Shown: piece by piece, positions 19,011 through 26,833 of the stretch
Layout of the letters: the number at the start of each line of letters is the position of its first letter
Numbering within the stretch: the stretch's first letter is position 1
Assembly: GCA_018433085.1 (NCBI GenBank)
Contig: JAHDRW010000019.1
Span: 62,001-126,000, forward strand
Origin: Deltaproteobacteria bacterium
Lineage (GTDB): Bacteria > Desulfobacterota > Desulfomonilia > UBA1062
Length of the DNA stretch: 64,000 nt
Reading direction: 5' to 3'
Notes under the pieces: model-generated
What the model was told of the DNA's origin: nothing
Seen by the model: only the letters and a program-made list of their open reading frames with translations
Databases searched by the model: none
Position numbers and translations under genes: made by a program

Positions 19011-20321
19011 TCAGGCAGGAGCAGTGGACCGGGACCTTTCCTGAAGCTTGCCCACGAGATCTCTGATATTTCCGTCCCGGTGGGTGAAATTCACTGCCAC
19101 CCCGCCCGGGGTGACTCTCACCACCCTGCCCCTGGCCATGAAGAATTCCCCGGGAATTTTTCCGGAGAGGTTTGCGCTGATATACCTGCCTCTGACATAG
19201 GGCTTACGGGTGATGAGGAACATGCCGCTCTCGCTGATATTGGTGACATAGCCCGGCATGGAGGTGTCGTCGCCCTGGGCCTTGTACACGATTTCGAGCA
19301 TCAACTGGTAGCGCCTGGCCCTGCGCTTATCGGCGAGGAGGCCGCGCGTTTCCGTTGACTGGACCTCATCCGATACGGCCTGAGCAATGGGCGTGTAGGT
19401 AATGCCGAGCTCCCGGGCAGCCTTGCCGCCGTCCGCCGAAACGCCCTCGCGCAGCGTGTCGAGATAATCCCGGGACAGCCCCCCGAAAGGGGGCCTTCCA
19501 AGGATACCGGCCATGGCGGTAAAGGCCGTGCCCATGATCCTTACAGCGGCACCCGGCATGCTGCTGCGTGACAGCCTGGAACCTGATGACGCTTCGACCA
19601 TTGCCGCAAGACGTCGGATGGAGATGCACTCGCCCGCGATGAAATACCGCTGCCCGGGCGGGACGGGTCTGCTCAGGATTTGACAGACCGCCTCGACCAC
19701 GTCACGGACATGCACAAAGGTATGAACGGAATTGAGAAACGCCCGGTGTACACTGGTGGTATCGAGCAGCCTCCCGACAAACGAGGCCCCGCTCCCGGAG
19801 GATCGGGCACCGAGAACTACGGCAGGGCAGCACACCACGAGGGGAAGGCCTTTCATGACATGGAGACCCCAGGCGATCCGTTCTGCCTCGTACTTGGTTC
19901 TGGCATACTCGCTGAAACGGACAGGGCCGACCATGCTCTGTTCGGTGAACGGCCTACGGGCGGGCCTGCCGTAGACATGCAGGGTGCTCATGTGGACCAC
20001 GCGGGGTATTTTCGTCTCCAGGGCGCATTCCATGACATTGCGCGTGCCCTCGGTATTGACCCGGCTGTAGGTTCCCCTGTCGTGTTCCCAGAAGGAGGTT
20101 GCGGCGGCCAGATGGACCAGGGCGTCGCATCCCGACATGCCGGGCAGCAGCGACCTGCGGTCCTGCACATCGCCCAGGACAAGCTCTGCCCCGATGTTTT
20201 CGAGCTCACGGATGTTGCTCGGCCTTCTCACGAGGCAAACCAAACCGTGGCCGCGAGAGGCGAGATCCCTGGCCAGATGCGTACCGATGAAACCAGTGGC
20301 ACCGGTAAGAAAGATCTTCAT
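19011..20321 (-). CDS. NAD-dependent epimerase/dehydratase fused to a C-terminal PilZ domain
   Basis: Residues 1-320 form an extended short-chain dehydrogenase of the NAD(P)-dependent epimerase or 3-beta-hydroxysteroid dehydrogenase type. The Rossmann motif TGATGFIGTH is at the very N-terminus and the catalytic YxxxK (YARTKYE) near residue 140. The C-terminal 100 residues look like a PilZ domain. The basic motif RRARRYQ near residue 335 and NISESG about 35 residues later match the RxxxR and (D/N)xSxxG signatures that bind cyclic di-GMP. The fusion suggests that a sugar or lipid modifying activity is controlled by, or localised through, cyclic di-GMP. Good Shine-Dalgarno (AAGGGGG). It is a single reading frame, so not an assembly join. 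Confidence 0.82.
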   Translation of the reverse strand: MKIFLTGATGFIGTHLARDLASRGHGLVCLVRRPSNIRELENIGAELVLGDVQDRRSLLPGMSGCDALVHLAAATSFWEHDRGTYSRVNTEGTRNVMECALETKIPRVVHMSTLHVYGRPARRPFTEQSMVGPVRFSEYARTKYEAERIAWGLHVMKGLPLVVCCPAVVLGARSSGSGASFVGRLLDTTSVHRAFLNSVHTFVHVRDVVEAVCQILSRPVPPGQRYFIAGECISIRRLAAMVEASSGSRLSRSSMPGAAVRIMGTAFTAMAGILGRPPFGGLSRDYLDTLREGVSADGGKAARELGITYTPIAQAVSDEVQSTETRGLLADKRRARRYQLMLEIVYKAQGDDTSMPGYVTNISESGMFLITRKPYVRGRYISANLSGKIPGEFFMARGRVVRVTPGGVAVNFTHRDGNIRDLVGKLQERSRSTAPA

Positions 20322-20674
20322 GCCACCCCCTTTTCATGATCACACCATTAAAAAACAGGGTATTCTTTTCCACTCCCGCCGGAGCCTGAAGAAAGACCGC
20401 CTGAAGATGTCTGTATGAGTGGAAAGGATCAAATAATTGAAGAACATACTACCCTGAGATGGGACGAATATCAAGACCCGAATTCTCCCTGACGCGAATG
20501 TTCCGACATGACCGTGTCTGACACGGGCTGTACGGTTTCTGCGTGCGGCCGGCCCGGTCCGAACGTGCTGCACGGTCACGACGTGCCGCCCCGTTCGCAT
20601 GCACGGCGGACTGACCGCAGGAGGAAGGGGAATCCTCTTTGATGCACCGGCACGACGCCCGTCTACCCGGGCGC
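20322..20674. other. Intergenic region without a recognisable gene
   Basis: About 350 bp separate the epimerase-PilZ gene from the metallo-hydrolase gene. I see no convincing reading frame. The one notable element is CCGTGTC-T-GACACGG (20512-20526), a 7-bp perfect inverted repeat around one base, which could be an operator or small hairpin. Confidence 0.5.
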
Positions 20675-21418
20675 TCACACCTCGATGACCATTCCGTCCT
20701 GCGCGCACTCGAATTTCAGAGAGCCGCACCTCTCGATCATGGTGTTTCCCAGGTGGGTCAGCACGATACGCCGGCAGTCCAGCTCGTGACGATGATCGAG
20801 CAGCGTGAGATAGTTGATGTGGTTGCCTGCCGCCTGCCGGTATTCATAGGTCTCGCAGATGAAGAGGTCAGCGCCCCGGGAGACCTCGGGAAGGACATCG
20901 CTCCACTCGGTATCGCCGGAATAGGCAATGACGGTTCCTTTGCAGTCGATCCTCAGCGAGAGGGGATGAGTCAGGGGGGAGTGGGCTGCGGGGTATGCAC
21001 TGACCCGGATATCGCCGATCTGCCGGGGCTCTCCAGCGGAGAGGACCGGGAAATTTGGCCAGAAGCCGGACCGTACGTCTTCGGGACCGGGAAAGAGGAG
21101 ATTCAGGAGTCCTTCCACGCGGACCTCCAGATCCCAGGGCCCTGCAACGGTCAGTGCCTTATCCCGGGTGCCGGTGACCTGGATTTCCTTGATGAGGAAG
21201 GGCAGACCTCCAAAGTGGTCTCCATGAAGGTGCGATACGACGATCGTGTCGATGGCCGAGGAATCAATCCCCTGGCGCTTCATGCCGCTCAGGGCGGTCG
21301 CCCCGCAGTCGATGAGCAACCCGGACTCCTCGGTCTGGACCATGACACAGCTCTGAAGCCTTCCGCCGCTGCCGAAGGCATCGCCTGAACCAAAAAAGCG
21401 GACCCTCAAGGAGCCCAT
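20675..21418 (-). CDS. Metallo-beta-lactamase fold hydrolase (RNase Z/phosphodiesterase-like)
   Basis: The 247-residue protein has the metal-binding motif HLHGDHFGG near residue 63, with further ligands in AAHSPLTH near 143, the aspartate in YSGDTEW near 164, and a final histidine in LTHLGNTM near 224. The architecture (SGDAFGSGGRLQS start, no long exosite arm) is closest to the small RNase Z/ElaC and cyclic-nucleotide phosphodiesterase-like MBL enzymes. Members hydrolyse phosphodiesters in the cytoplasm; the substrate is unknown. AGGAGG precedes the ATG at 21418 with good spacing. A sigma-70 promoter lies about 80 bp upstream. It is probably monocistronic. Confidence 0.82.
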   Translation of the reverse strand: MGSLRVRFFGSGDAFGSGGRLQSCVMVQTEESGLLIDCGATALSGMKRQGIDSSAIDTIVVSHLHGDHFGGLPFLIKEIQVTGTRDKALTVAGPWDLEVRVEGLLNLLFPGPEDVRSGFWPNFPVLSAGEPRQIGDIRVSAYPAAHSPLTHPLSLRIDCKGTVIAYSGDTEWSDVLPEVSRGADLFICETYEYRQAAGNHINYLTLLDHRHELDCRRIVLTHLGNTMIERCGSLKFECAQDGMVIEV

Positions 21419-21494
21419 AACGATAATCCTCCTGCTGTTTTCCGGGGGAATCCGTACGGGAACCCGGAAGCTTTCTTTCAGTACATGGTCTGCT

Positions 21495-21523
21495 ATAGTA
21501 TGCGTATTTCTCCAAGGTATCAA
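21495..21523 (-). promoter_or_regulatory. Sigma-70-type promoter for the metallo-hydrolase gene
   Basis: On the minus strand TTGATA (21518-21523) and TACTAT (21495-21500) are exactly 17 bp apart, 77 bp upstream of the ATG at 21418. The rest of the 336-bp gap to the small membrane-protein genes shows no gene. Confidence 0.5.
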
Positions 21524-21754
21524 TACCGCCGCTCGGGTCATCGAGCGGGAAAGTACGGGGTGCCGGGCGAGGTGTGCGGCGGGATTGTATCGAGGTGCCC
21601 GTTCCCGAGAGGTAGGCCGGCGATGGGGAGCCCTTATGCGGGTGTGCCGGGGGAGTGCGTGAACTGGAGATCCAGGCCGGGATGGGGACAGCCGGATCGA
21701 GGGCAGGTGAAAGGCCCTTACCCGGTTTGTGCCTGTCCTGACGATATGGTAACG

Positions 21755-21862
21755 CTATTTGGCCCGGTAGGCGGCAGCTTCCCTGTTCGCCATCCTGGTT
21801 ATGAACCGATAGCCGATTGCGATAAAGAACACGACGCCCGTGGCGGTCAGTGCAATGGTCAT
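21755..21862 (-). CDS. 35-residue single-pass membrane protein
   Basis: A 35-codon frame starts at an ATG that overlaps the stop of the upstream AtpZ-like gene (ATGA, 21862-21859) and has AAAGGAGG ten bases upstream. The product is one hydrophobic helix (IALTATGVVFFIAIGY) followed by a basic, alanine-rich tail. The strong ribosome site and four-base overlap argue that it is expressed. I do not recognise a family. Miniature membrane proteins of this size often act as accessory subunits of transporters or respiratory complexes, but nothing here identifies a partner. It is the third and last gene of the sigma-54 controlled unit. Confidence 0.6.
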   Translation of the reverse strand: MTIALTATGVVFFIAIGYRFITRMANREAAAYRAK

Positions 21863-22089
21863 GACGATTTCCTCCTTTCTGAGGCAGCCTCATGCAGGAA
21901 GCCCCTGAAGCCCAGAATGATCCCGATGACAAGCCCCAGCATGGTGAAGTTCGGCGCCATGTTCGTGACCTTGTCGAGGTAGAGTCCCCCGTAGAGTCCC
22001 AGGAAGGTCATGATCACCAGCACGAAGCCGTAAGCGCTGATCCTCGTAAATTGTGCAAACAGGGTGCGGGACAGTCTCTGTCTCTTCAT
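21859..22089 (-). CDS. AtpZ/AtpI-like small membrane protein
   Basis: This 76-residue protein has a basic N-terminus and two membrane helices. The stretch FLGLYGGLYLDK, then APNFTMLGLVIGIILGF matches the AtpZ/ATPase_gene1 family (PF09527), whose members usually precede the F1Fo ATP synthase genes and are implicated in Mg2+ or Ca2+ uptake or rotor assembly. No ATP synthase gene is in the window, so this is a stray copy in a different context. The ATG at 22089 follows the upstream 58-residue gene by 13 bp. It overlaps the downstream 35-residue gene by 4 bp. Function in this setting is unknown. Confidence 0.7.
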   Translation of the reverse strand: MKRQRLSRTLFAQFTRISAYGFVLVIMTFLGLYGGLYLDKVTNMAPNFTMLGLVIGIILGFRGFLHEAASERRKSS

Positions 22090-22102
22090 ACGGGTATGGT
22101 GG

Positions 22103-22279
22103 CTAGAAGATCTGGGCGATGATCTGCCGGGCCGGACCGGTATTGATACCAACCAGCATCACGATGAGCACGAACACCGCCGTTGCCTCCACCGGGGTCA
22201 GGCCCAGAACCCGATACATGAACCTGATACCGATCCCTGTCAGAAACAAGCAACCGATCACTATCCAGAGTGCTAGCAT
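22103..22279 (-). CDS. 58-residue two-helix membrane protein
   Basis: The frame starts at 22279 behind a strong AAGGAGAT and encodes two hydrophobic helices (about 2-20 and 32-50) joined by a short loop with a GLTPVEAT segment, ending QIF. I do not recognise the family. It is the first gene downstream of a sigma-54 -24/-12 promoter, with a leader of about 30 nt. It is followed by the AtpZ-like and 35-residue genes, forming a unit of three miniature membrane proteins. Confidence 0.65.
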   Translation of the reverse strand: MLALWIVIGCLFLTGIGIRFMYRVLGLTPVEATAVFVLIVMLVGINTGPARQIIAQIF

Positions 22280-22319
22280 GGCATATCTCCTTTTCAACAA
22301 TCTTTCTGCCGGAACAAGG

Positions 22320-22335
22320 GGCAATATCCATGCCA
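22320..22335 (-). promoter_or_regulatory. Sigma-54 promoter (-24/-12)
   Basis: Read on the minus strand, TGGCATGGATATTGCC matches the sigma-54 consensus TGGCACG-N4-TTGC with GG and GC at the required spacing and one mismatch in the left element. The predicted transcript start, near 22309, leaves about 30 nt before the ATG at 22279. Three upstream repeats fit as activator sites. Confidence 0.7.
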
Positions 22336-22398
22336 TGGACAAATCAAACATAAGACAATGAAAATAGATGCTAAAACAAACAATATCCCAATGGCTTG

Positions 22399-22493
22399 TG
22401 ACACATTGACAAAAATAGGGCAGACTTTCGGGAAGGAATTTGCCAAAATGACAAAAACAGTCGATTCAGGAGCCGCGGTTTGTCAATTTGTCA
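22399..22493. repeat. Three copies of a TTTTGTCA-N3-TG(T/G)CA element, likely activator binding sites
   Basis: Copies are at 22399-22414 and 22441-22456 (minus orientation) and at 22479-22493 (plus orientation). Each has two TGTCA-like half sites eight bases apart. They lie about 90, 130 and 170 bp upstream of the predicted sigma-54 transcript start, the usual distance for enhancer-binding proteins. The motif and its role are inferred from position and repetition. Confidence 0.6.
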
Positions 22494-22627
22494 ATCCATG
22501 TTTGCGAGGCGGCACCGCGCCGGACTTTTAAGGTGCAGACAGGACCGCGAAGGCCCCTGTTCGCAGGGGGTTTTCCCGGTAAATGCCCGACCGGGGGCCC
22601 ACCGCCCATCGGCGGTTGTCATGCCGG

Positions 22628-22662
22628 GCCCGATCAAGGGCTGCGCGTGCCACTGATCGGGC
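22628..22662 (-). repeat. Large hairpin downstream of the SIMPL gene
   Basis: GCCCGATCA (22628-22636) and TGATCGGGC (22654-22662) form a perfect 9-bp stem with a 17-nt loop, about 50 bp after the SIMPL stop codon. There is no T-run, so it may stabilise the mRNA end rather than terminate transcription. Confidence 0.4.
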
Positions 22663-22714
22663 GTAAAGAACCGGGAAACAGCACGCAGCGGCGAAACGAA
22701 CACCGGCAAGGGTC

Positions 22715-23434
22715 CTACCGGGCGATCTCGTAGGTGACGTTCACATACGATTCAACGGTGATCTGGCCCGGAAGGATCGGGGTGACGACCTGGCCCTCGG
22801 CCAGGGCCAGTTCCATGCCTCCCGGCTGCATCATGTTCGGCACGAACTGGATGTAGGTGATGCCCTTAAGGTTTAATCCCGCCGCCTTTGCCAGGACCTT
22901 TGCGTTCTCGACCGCATTCTCCAGCGCCATGGCGGCAGCCTGCCTCTGCAGTTCATCGCTGTCGCTGCGGGAGAAGGAGAGGGACCCCACCCGTGTTGCC
23001 CCGGCACTGACAGCCGTATCGATGAGTTCACCTATTCTTTCGATCCGCCCGGTCTTCACCACGATCGAGTTGCTGACCCGGTAGGCCTTGGGGGTGAACC
23101 CGGAGTTCGATGCGTCCGGTTTCTTCTCCCTCTCATAGACCGGCTGGATATGAAAGCTCGACGTGGACAGGGTGATGTCCTGTTCCGCTTTCTGCTTCAG
23201 AGCCCGGATGACCCTGTCCGCGAGCTTTGCGTTCCTTTCAACGGCAGAGGACGCCTTTGCCTCGGATGTCTCGACTGTAAAGGTGATGACCGCCTGGTTC
23301 GGGGCCACGCTCATAACGGCCTGGCCGGTGACATCCATGGACATCCCGGGACACCGGTCCTGTGCACCGGCAGGTAGCGTCAGCAGGGCGAACAGGGCCG
23401 TGAGCACGCCGATGGTACGGCACTCTCTTCTCAT
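22715..23434 (-). CDS. SIMPL domain (DUF541) periplasmic protein
   Basis: A 239-residue secreted protein with a signal peptide (basic start, hydrophobic core, cleavage near PAGAQD at residue 24) and one SIMPL/DUF541 domain. Family features are the initial VTGQAVMSVAPNQAVITFTVET strands and the alanine-rich helix with QAAAMALENAVENAKVLAKAAG. E. coli YggE is the best known relative and is linked to oxidative stress tolerance; the biochemical role is unclear, and oligomeric ring assembly is known for a related protein. AAGGAGGG precedes the ATG at 23434. It is transcribed divergently from the acyltransferase gene and followed by a long non-coding stretch. Confidence 0.85.
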   Translation of the reverse strand: MRRECRTIGVLTALFALLTLPAGAQDRCPGMSMDVTGQAVMSVAPNQAVITFTVETSEAKASSAVERNAKLADRVIRALKQKAEQDITLSTSSFHIQPVYEREKKPDASNSGFTPKAYRVSNSIVVKTGRIERIGELIDTAVSAGATRVGSLSFSRSDSDELQRQAAAMALENAVENAKVLAKAAGLNLKGITYIQFVPNMMQPGGMELALAEGQVVTPILPGQITVESYVNVTYEIAR

Positions 23435-23604
23435 GACTCCCTCCTTGAAAATATGATGGGGCGCGGTGATGCTGTTTCCACCATGGACGATAATTCCAAC
23501 CCCTTGAGAATGTATGGATACTATCACATATCAGGGTGGAAAAAATGATGAAAAATATCAACGCCCGGGTATTCACAAGCGCGGAATTTTAGGGTATAGT
23601 GATA

Positions 23605-24375
23605 ATGCAAATGGTTAAGGCACCTTCGGTCCTCATCGCTGCAGCCAAGGTTCTCTGGATAGGCCTTTGCGCCGTGTTTATCAGCCTGGTGCTCTTCGTG
23701 CCCGTGACGCTTGCCGCGGTCATGAGCTCAACCGGGAATCTGGCCTTTACGCTCTCGAAGCAGTGGGCACGTTTCATGCTGTACGCCACCGGCGTGAAGG
23801 TGGTGATCAGAAACCGCGAAAAGATACGTCCGGGAACCTCATACATCGTTATCGCGAATCACCAGTCCGAATACGATATTCTCGCCCTGGTCACCAGCCT
23901 GGGTATCCAGTACCGCTGGATCATCAAAAAAGAGCTGCGCAGGGTTCCCCTGTTCGGGTATGCCCTGTATGTTTCACGCAATATCTTTATCGACCGGTCA
24001 GATCCGGGCAAGGCCGTCGAGAGCATCAATACCGGGATGGACCGCCTCCCGCCCGGCACCAGTGTGCTGTTTTTCGCCGAGGGCTCACGGTCGCCGGACG
24101 GGACTATACGGGAATTCAAGAAGGGAGGGTTCGTCATGGCCCTTCAAAAGGGCTTTCCCATCCTGCCCGTGACCGTCAACGGATCGCGGAAGGTGCTGCC
24201 CAAGAAGAGCCTGGTCTTTCGCCCGGGCACCATCGAGGTCGTGGTGGGAGACCCGGTCGAGACGTCCGGCCTCACCCGGGAAGATCTCCCTGCGCTGATG
24301 GAACGGGTGAGGGGAGTGATCGTGGGCAACCACCGGCCCGATGGACCCCCAGAGAGGGATTCCGGAGTTTCCTGA
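23605..24375 (+). CDS. plsC: 1-acyl-sn-glycerol-3-phosphate acyltransferase (PlsC family)
   Basis: A membrane-bound acyltransferase of about 256 residues. A hydrophobic N-terminal helix is followed by the catalytic HX4D motif NHQSEYD near residue 86 and the substrate-binding FAEGSRSPDG near 158. A VNGSRKVLPK segment follows, typical of enzymes that acylate lysophosphatidic acid in phospholipid synthesis. An in-frame GTG two codons upstream (23599), four bases from AGGG, is an alternative start. Nothing in the neighbourhood ties it to a special lipid pathway. Confidence 0.86.
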   Translation: MQMVKAPSVLIAAAKVLWIGLCAVFISLVLFVPVTLAAVMSSTGNLAFTLSKQWARFMLYATGVKVVIRNREKIRPGTSYIVIANHQSEYDILALVTSLGIQYRWIIKKELRRVPLFGYALYVSRNIFIDRSDPGKAVESINTGMDRLPPGTSVLFFAEGSRSPDGTIREFKKGGFVMALQKGFPILPVTVNGSRKVLPKKSLVFRPGTIEVVVGDPVETSGLTREDLPALMERVRGVIVGNHRPDGPPERDSGVS

Positions 24376-24585
24376 CGGGGCTTGACGAGCCGAGGCTGGA
24401 TCGGTTATAGATTAATTTATTGCGGAGCTTATGCCTTCGGGGCTCTCTTTCCGGGACCCCGCGGGCTGACATGATGCCGGTCCCAGGAAGGCCGGCTGGT
24501 GATGATGACGGGGCACACGGACTCACGGTATATCGATTCTGTTTACCCGCATCTCGGATGAAACAACTAGAGTGAGGAAAATATC

Positions 24586-25137
24586 GTGAGCGAATCAAAG
24601 AAGATCTGGTACCGGCTGCGTGGAGCACTCATCGTCCCGTTCTATCTGTTTGCGCTCTTCTACAACCAGGGAGAAATCAACAACCCCTGGATAGTCCATC
24701 CCGCGGGCACGATTTTCTTCATGCTTGGCCTGGGCCTGCGCATCTGGGCGCAGATGCACCTGCATTACCGCCTCAAGACCCACAAGATGCTCACGCTCAC
24801 CGGCCCCTACCTCTATGTGCGCAACCCCATCTATATCGGCAATACGCTCGTCCTTGTGGGAATCACGGTACTTTCGGGTCTGCTGTGGTTCGTGCCCGTC
24901 ATGGTGATCGCCTGCGGGTTTACCTATCACATGACCGTGCTCTATGAGGAGGGACACCTCTCCAAGAAGTACGGGCAGGGTTATGTCGAGTTTTTCAAGA
25001 GAATTCCCCGGTGGTTACCCCGTCTCCAGACGGATCAGGAACCGGAGGCTGTAAGCGCGCGGTCATACTTTCTGCCGAGCGTGGTAGCGGAGCTGCACAT
25101 CCTGCTTCTGCTCGTTCCCCTGTTTCTCATTCCCTAA
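24586..25137 (+). CDS. Isoprenylcysteine carboxyl methyltransferase-family membrane protein
   Basis: This 183-residue polytopic protein has four or five hydrophobic segments and the SAM-binding signature of the ICMT/PEMT family: GPYLYVRNPIYIGN near residue 80 and the EEGHLSKKYGQGYVEF stretch near 125. Bacterial relatives methylate small lipids, isoprenoid or phospholipid head groups, but their substrates are mostly unknown. It starts with GTG behind GAGGAAAA. It follows the acyltransferase gene by 210 bp in the same direction, compatible with lipid metabolism but not proof of an operon. A GC-rich palindromic stretch follows the stop. Confidence 0.8.
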   Translation: MSESKKIWYRLRGALIVPFYLFALFYNQGEINNPWIVHPAGTIFFMLGLGLRIWAQMHLHYRLKTHKMLTLTGPYLYVRNPIYIGNTLVLVGITVLSGLLWFVPVMVIACGFTYHMTVLYEEGHLSKKYGQGYVEFFKRIPRWLPRLQTDQEPEAVSARSYFLPSVVAELHILLLLVPLFLIP

Positions 25138-25233
25138 AAAGGGGAGCAGGCCGGCCTGCCGATCATCTCCTCCACGGGGAAAGTCTCCAGAGAGGACGGT
25201 GCATCTCTAACGGGCTGGTCCGTACAACGGAAT

Positions 25234-26538
25234 TCAGGGTGATTTGCGGATCTCACCGGCATTGACAAGGGCCGCCTTGGACAACACGGGCCCGATGACC
25301 TCGTGAATAACGGTGGCCCCGATGATGATTGCGATCACGGTCTGTGATATGACGTCGAAGGCTTGATCATACCCGATGAACAGCGCCAGACCGACAACGA
25401 TACCTCCCTGGGGAATGAGACCCCAGCCCACGTTTCTTCCAAGGCCCTTGGGACTGTGGACTGCCCGGGCACCCACCACCGCACCCAGGTACTTGCCCGC
25501 AAAGCGCAGGAGAACAAAGAGGGCCACAAAGGGCAACACGGAGAGGAACAGGGAAAAATCGAGGTGCATGCCGCTTAAGGTGAAGAACAGCACGAAAATG
25601 AGCTCCTCGGTATAGCGCTCGAGCATGCCGATGATTTTTTCCTGCAGCGAATTGTAGTTGCCTACCACGATTCCCATGGTCATGCTGGCGAGCAGTTCAT
25701 CCAGACCGAAAAACCTGGCCGTGCTGTAGCACAGAAAGAGCAGGGCGAACACATAGACGATAATGGAGCCCTCCGATTCTCTGGCAATGAGTGTGGTGAC
25801 CAGGTTGAATCCCACACCGAAAATGATGCCTATGGCGATACCTCCGAGAAGGACCGACAGGGGAGTGAACACCGAGTCATAAAAGCTGAACTGTGCATTG
25901 GTTATGATCATCCGTCCTATGGTGGTGAAAATGCTGAAATTCACGATGCCGAGGATATCATCCAGCCCGGATGTTCCAAGTATGGTGGAAGAGACGCTGC
26001 CTTTGGCTCCATACTCATGAATAACTGCGAGGTTTACTGCAGGGTCGGTCGGGGAGGCCAGGGATGCCAGCAGAATGCTCGGAACCAACACCATTCCGGA
26101 CCAGGAATATCCGATGGCGTCTTTCAGGATGAGCAGGACGGCGACAAAGCCTGCGCCCACCAGGATGACGGGGAATTCCGCTCCGAAAAAGGTTATGGAG
26201 ATGATGCCCCTGCCCAGGTTCCTGATCCGGGAGAAGATAAGCGCTGCACCGATAGTGAATGTGATGAAGCTCAAGGAAATGTCAGTAATGGGCTTGGTGC
26301 CCGCAACGAACTCCTGCGTTACGATATGAGAAACCTGCGGATTCAGCAGTATCCCGGCCAGGATGTAGCCGGTTACCTTCGGCAGGCGTACACCCCGGGC
26401 TATTTCGCCGAAAATGAAGCCGGATAGGAGGATGGTTCCATAGAGGAATAACGAGCCGAGGGAGCCTTGGTTATGGACCAGAGAGGTCCAATGTGCAAAT
26501 CCCACGAATATCATGAGAACGATCCACGCGTAGACCAC
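25234..26538 (-). CDS. Cation:proton antiporter (CPA2/KefB-NhaS3 type)
   Basis: A 434-residue integral membrane protein with about twelve hydrophobic segments and the conserved features of monovalent cation/proton antiporters: GYILAGILLNPQ near residue 55, the LASPTDPAVN unwound region near 165 and SGLDDILGIVNF near 190, containing the ion-binding aspartates. It has no C-terminal TrkA/RCK domain, unlike KefB. It probably exchanges Na+ or K+ for protons for pH or ion homeostasis. Start is GTG with AGGGGG six bases upstream. It is divergent from the CoA-transferase genes. Confidence 0.86.
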   Translation of the reverse strand: MVYAWIVLMIFVGFAHWTSLVHNQGSLGSLFLYGTILLSGFIFGEIARGVRLPKVTGYILAGILLNPQVSHIVTQEFVAGTKPITDISLSFITFTIGAALIFSRIRNLGRGIISITFFGAEFPVILVGAGFVAVLLILKDAIGYSWSGMVLVPSILLASLASPTDPAVNLAVIHEYGAKGSVSSTILGTSGLDDILGIVNFSIFTTIGRMIITNAQFSFYDSVFTPLSVLLGGIAIGIIFGVGFNLVTTLIARESEGSIIVYVFALLFLCYSTARFFGLDELLASMTMGIVVGNYNSLQEKIIGMLERYTEELIFVLFFTLSGMHLDFSLFLSVLPFVALFVLLRFAGKYLGAVVGARAVHSPKGLGRNVGWGLIPQGGIVVGLALFIGYDQAFDVISQTVIAIIIGATVIHEVIGPVLSKAALVNAGEIRKSP

Positions 26539-26642
26539 AAAAACCCCCTTTCACTATGTAATAATCTACTCATACATAATAATAAAACAACCGGTTGGAA
26601 CGTGGGGAATATCCCGAGTGATGCTCTTGGGACGCGAGCGGT

Positions 26643-26681
26643 TATGGCCTTTAGGCCATATTGTGGTTCGCCATACTGTGG
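26643..26681. repeat. Palindrome plus direct repeat upstream of the CoA-transferase sigma-54 promoter
   Basis: TATGGCC-N4-GGCCATA (26643-26660) overlaps the first of two direct repeats CCATATTGTGG (26656-26666) and CCATACTGTGG (26671-26681), 15 bp apart. They end about 120 bp before the predicted sigma-54 transcript start, the expected zone for an enhancer-binding protein. This role is inferred. Confidence 0.5.
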
Positions 26682-26774
26682 CCGTTAGGGGTTAAATACC
26701 TCAACGACTGAAATGATATAAAATAGAATAAAGTAAAACAGCAACATAAATAGAAAAACAAGAACCCTTTCTCA

Positions 26775-26790
26775 TGGCATGAATCTCGCT
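26775..26790 (+). promoter_or_regulatory. Sigma-54 promoter (-24/-12) for the CoA-transferase operon
   Basis: TGGCATGAATCTCGCT keeps the GG and GC dinucleotides at exact -24/-12 spacing; the left half is TGGCATG and the right half is TCGC instead of TTGC. The predicted start, near 26800, leaves about 34 nt to the ATG at 26834. Confidence 0.6.
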
Positions 26791-26833
26791 TTTGTCCATG
26801 TTAAATGAAAAAAGCATGAACTGGAGGAGACGT

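Noticed and set aside
22621-22712. Cobalamin-riboswitch-like words (GCCACTG, GGGAAAC) in the region after the SIMPL gene
   Set aside because: The order and spacing do not match the B12 riboswitch core, the B12 box is absent, and the region is downstream of one gene and not a leader of another.
23765-23780. A sigma-54-like GGGCACGTTTCATGCT
   Set aside because: It lies inside the acyltransferase coding region, with no gene start at a suitable distance; chance match.
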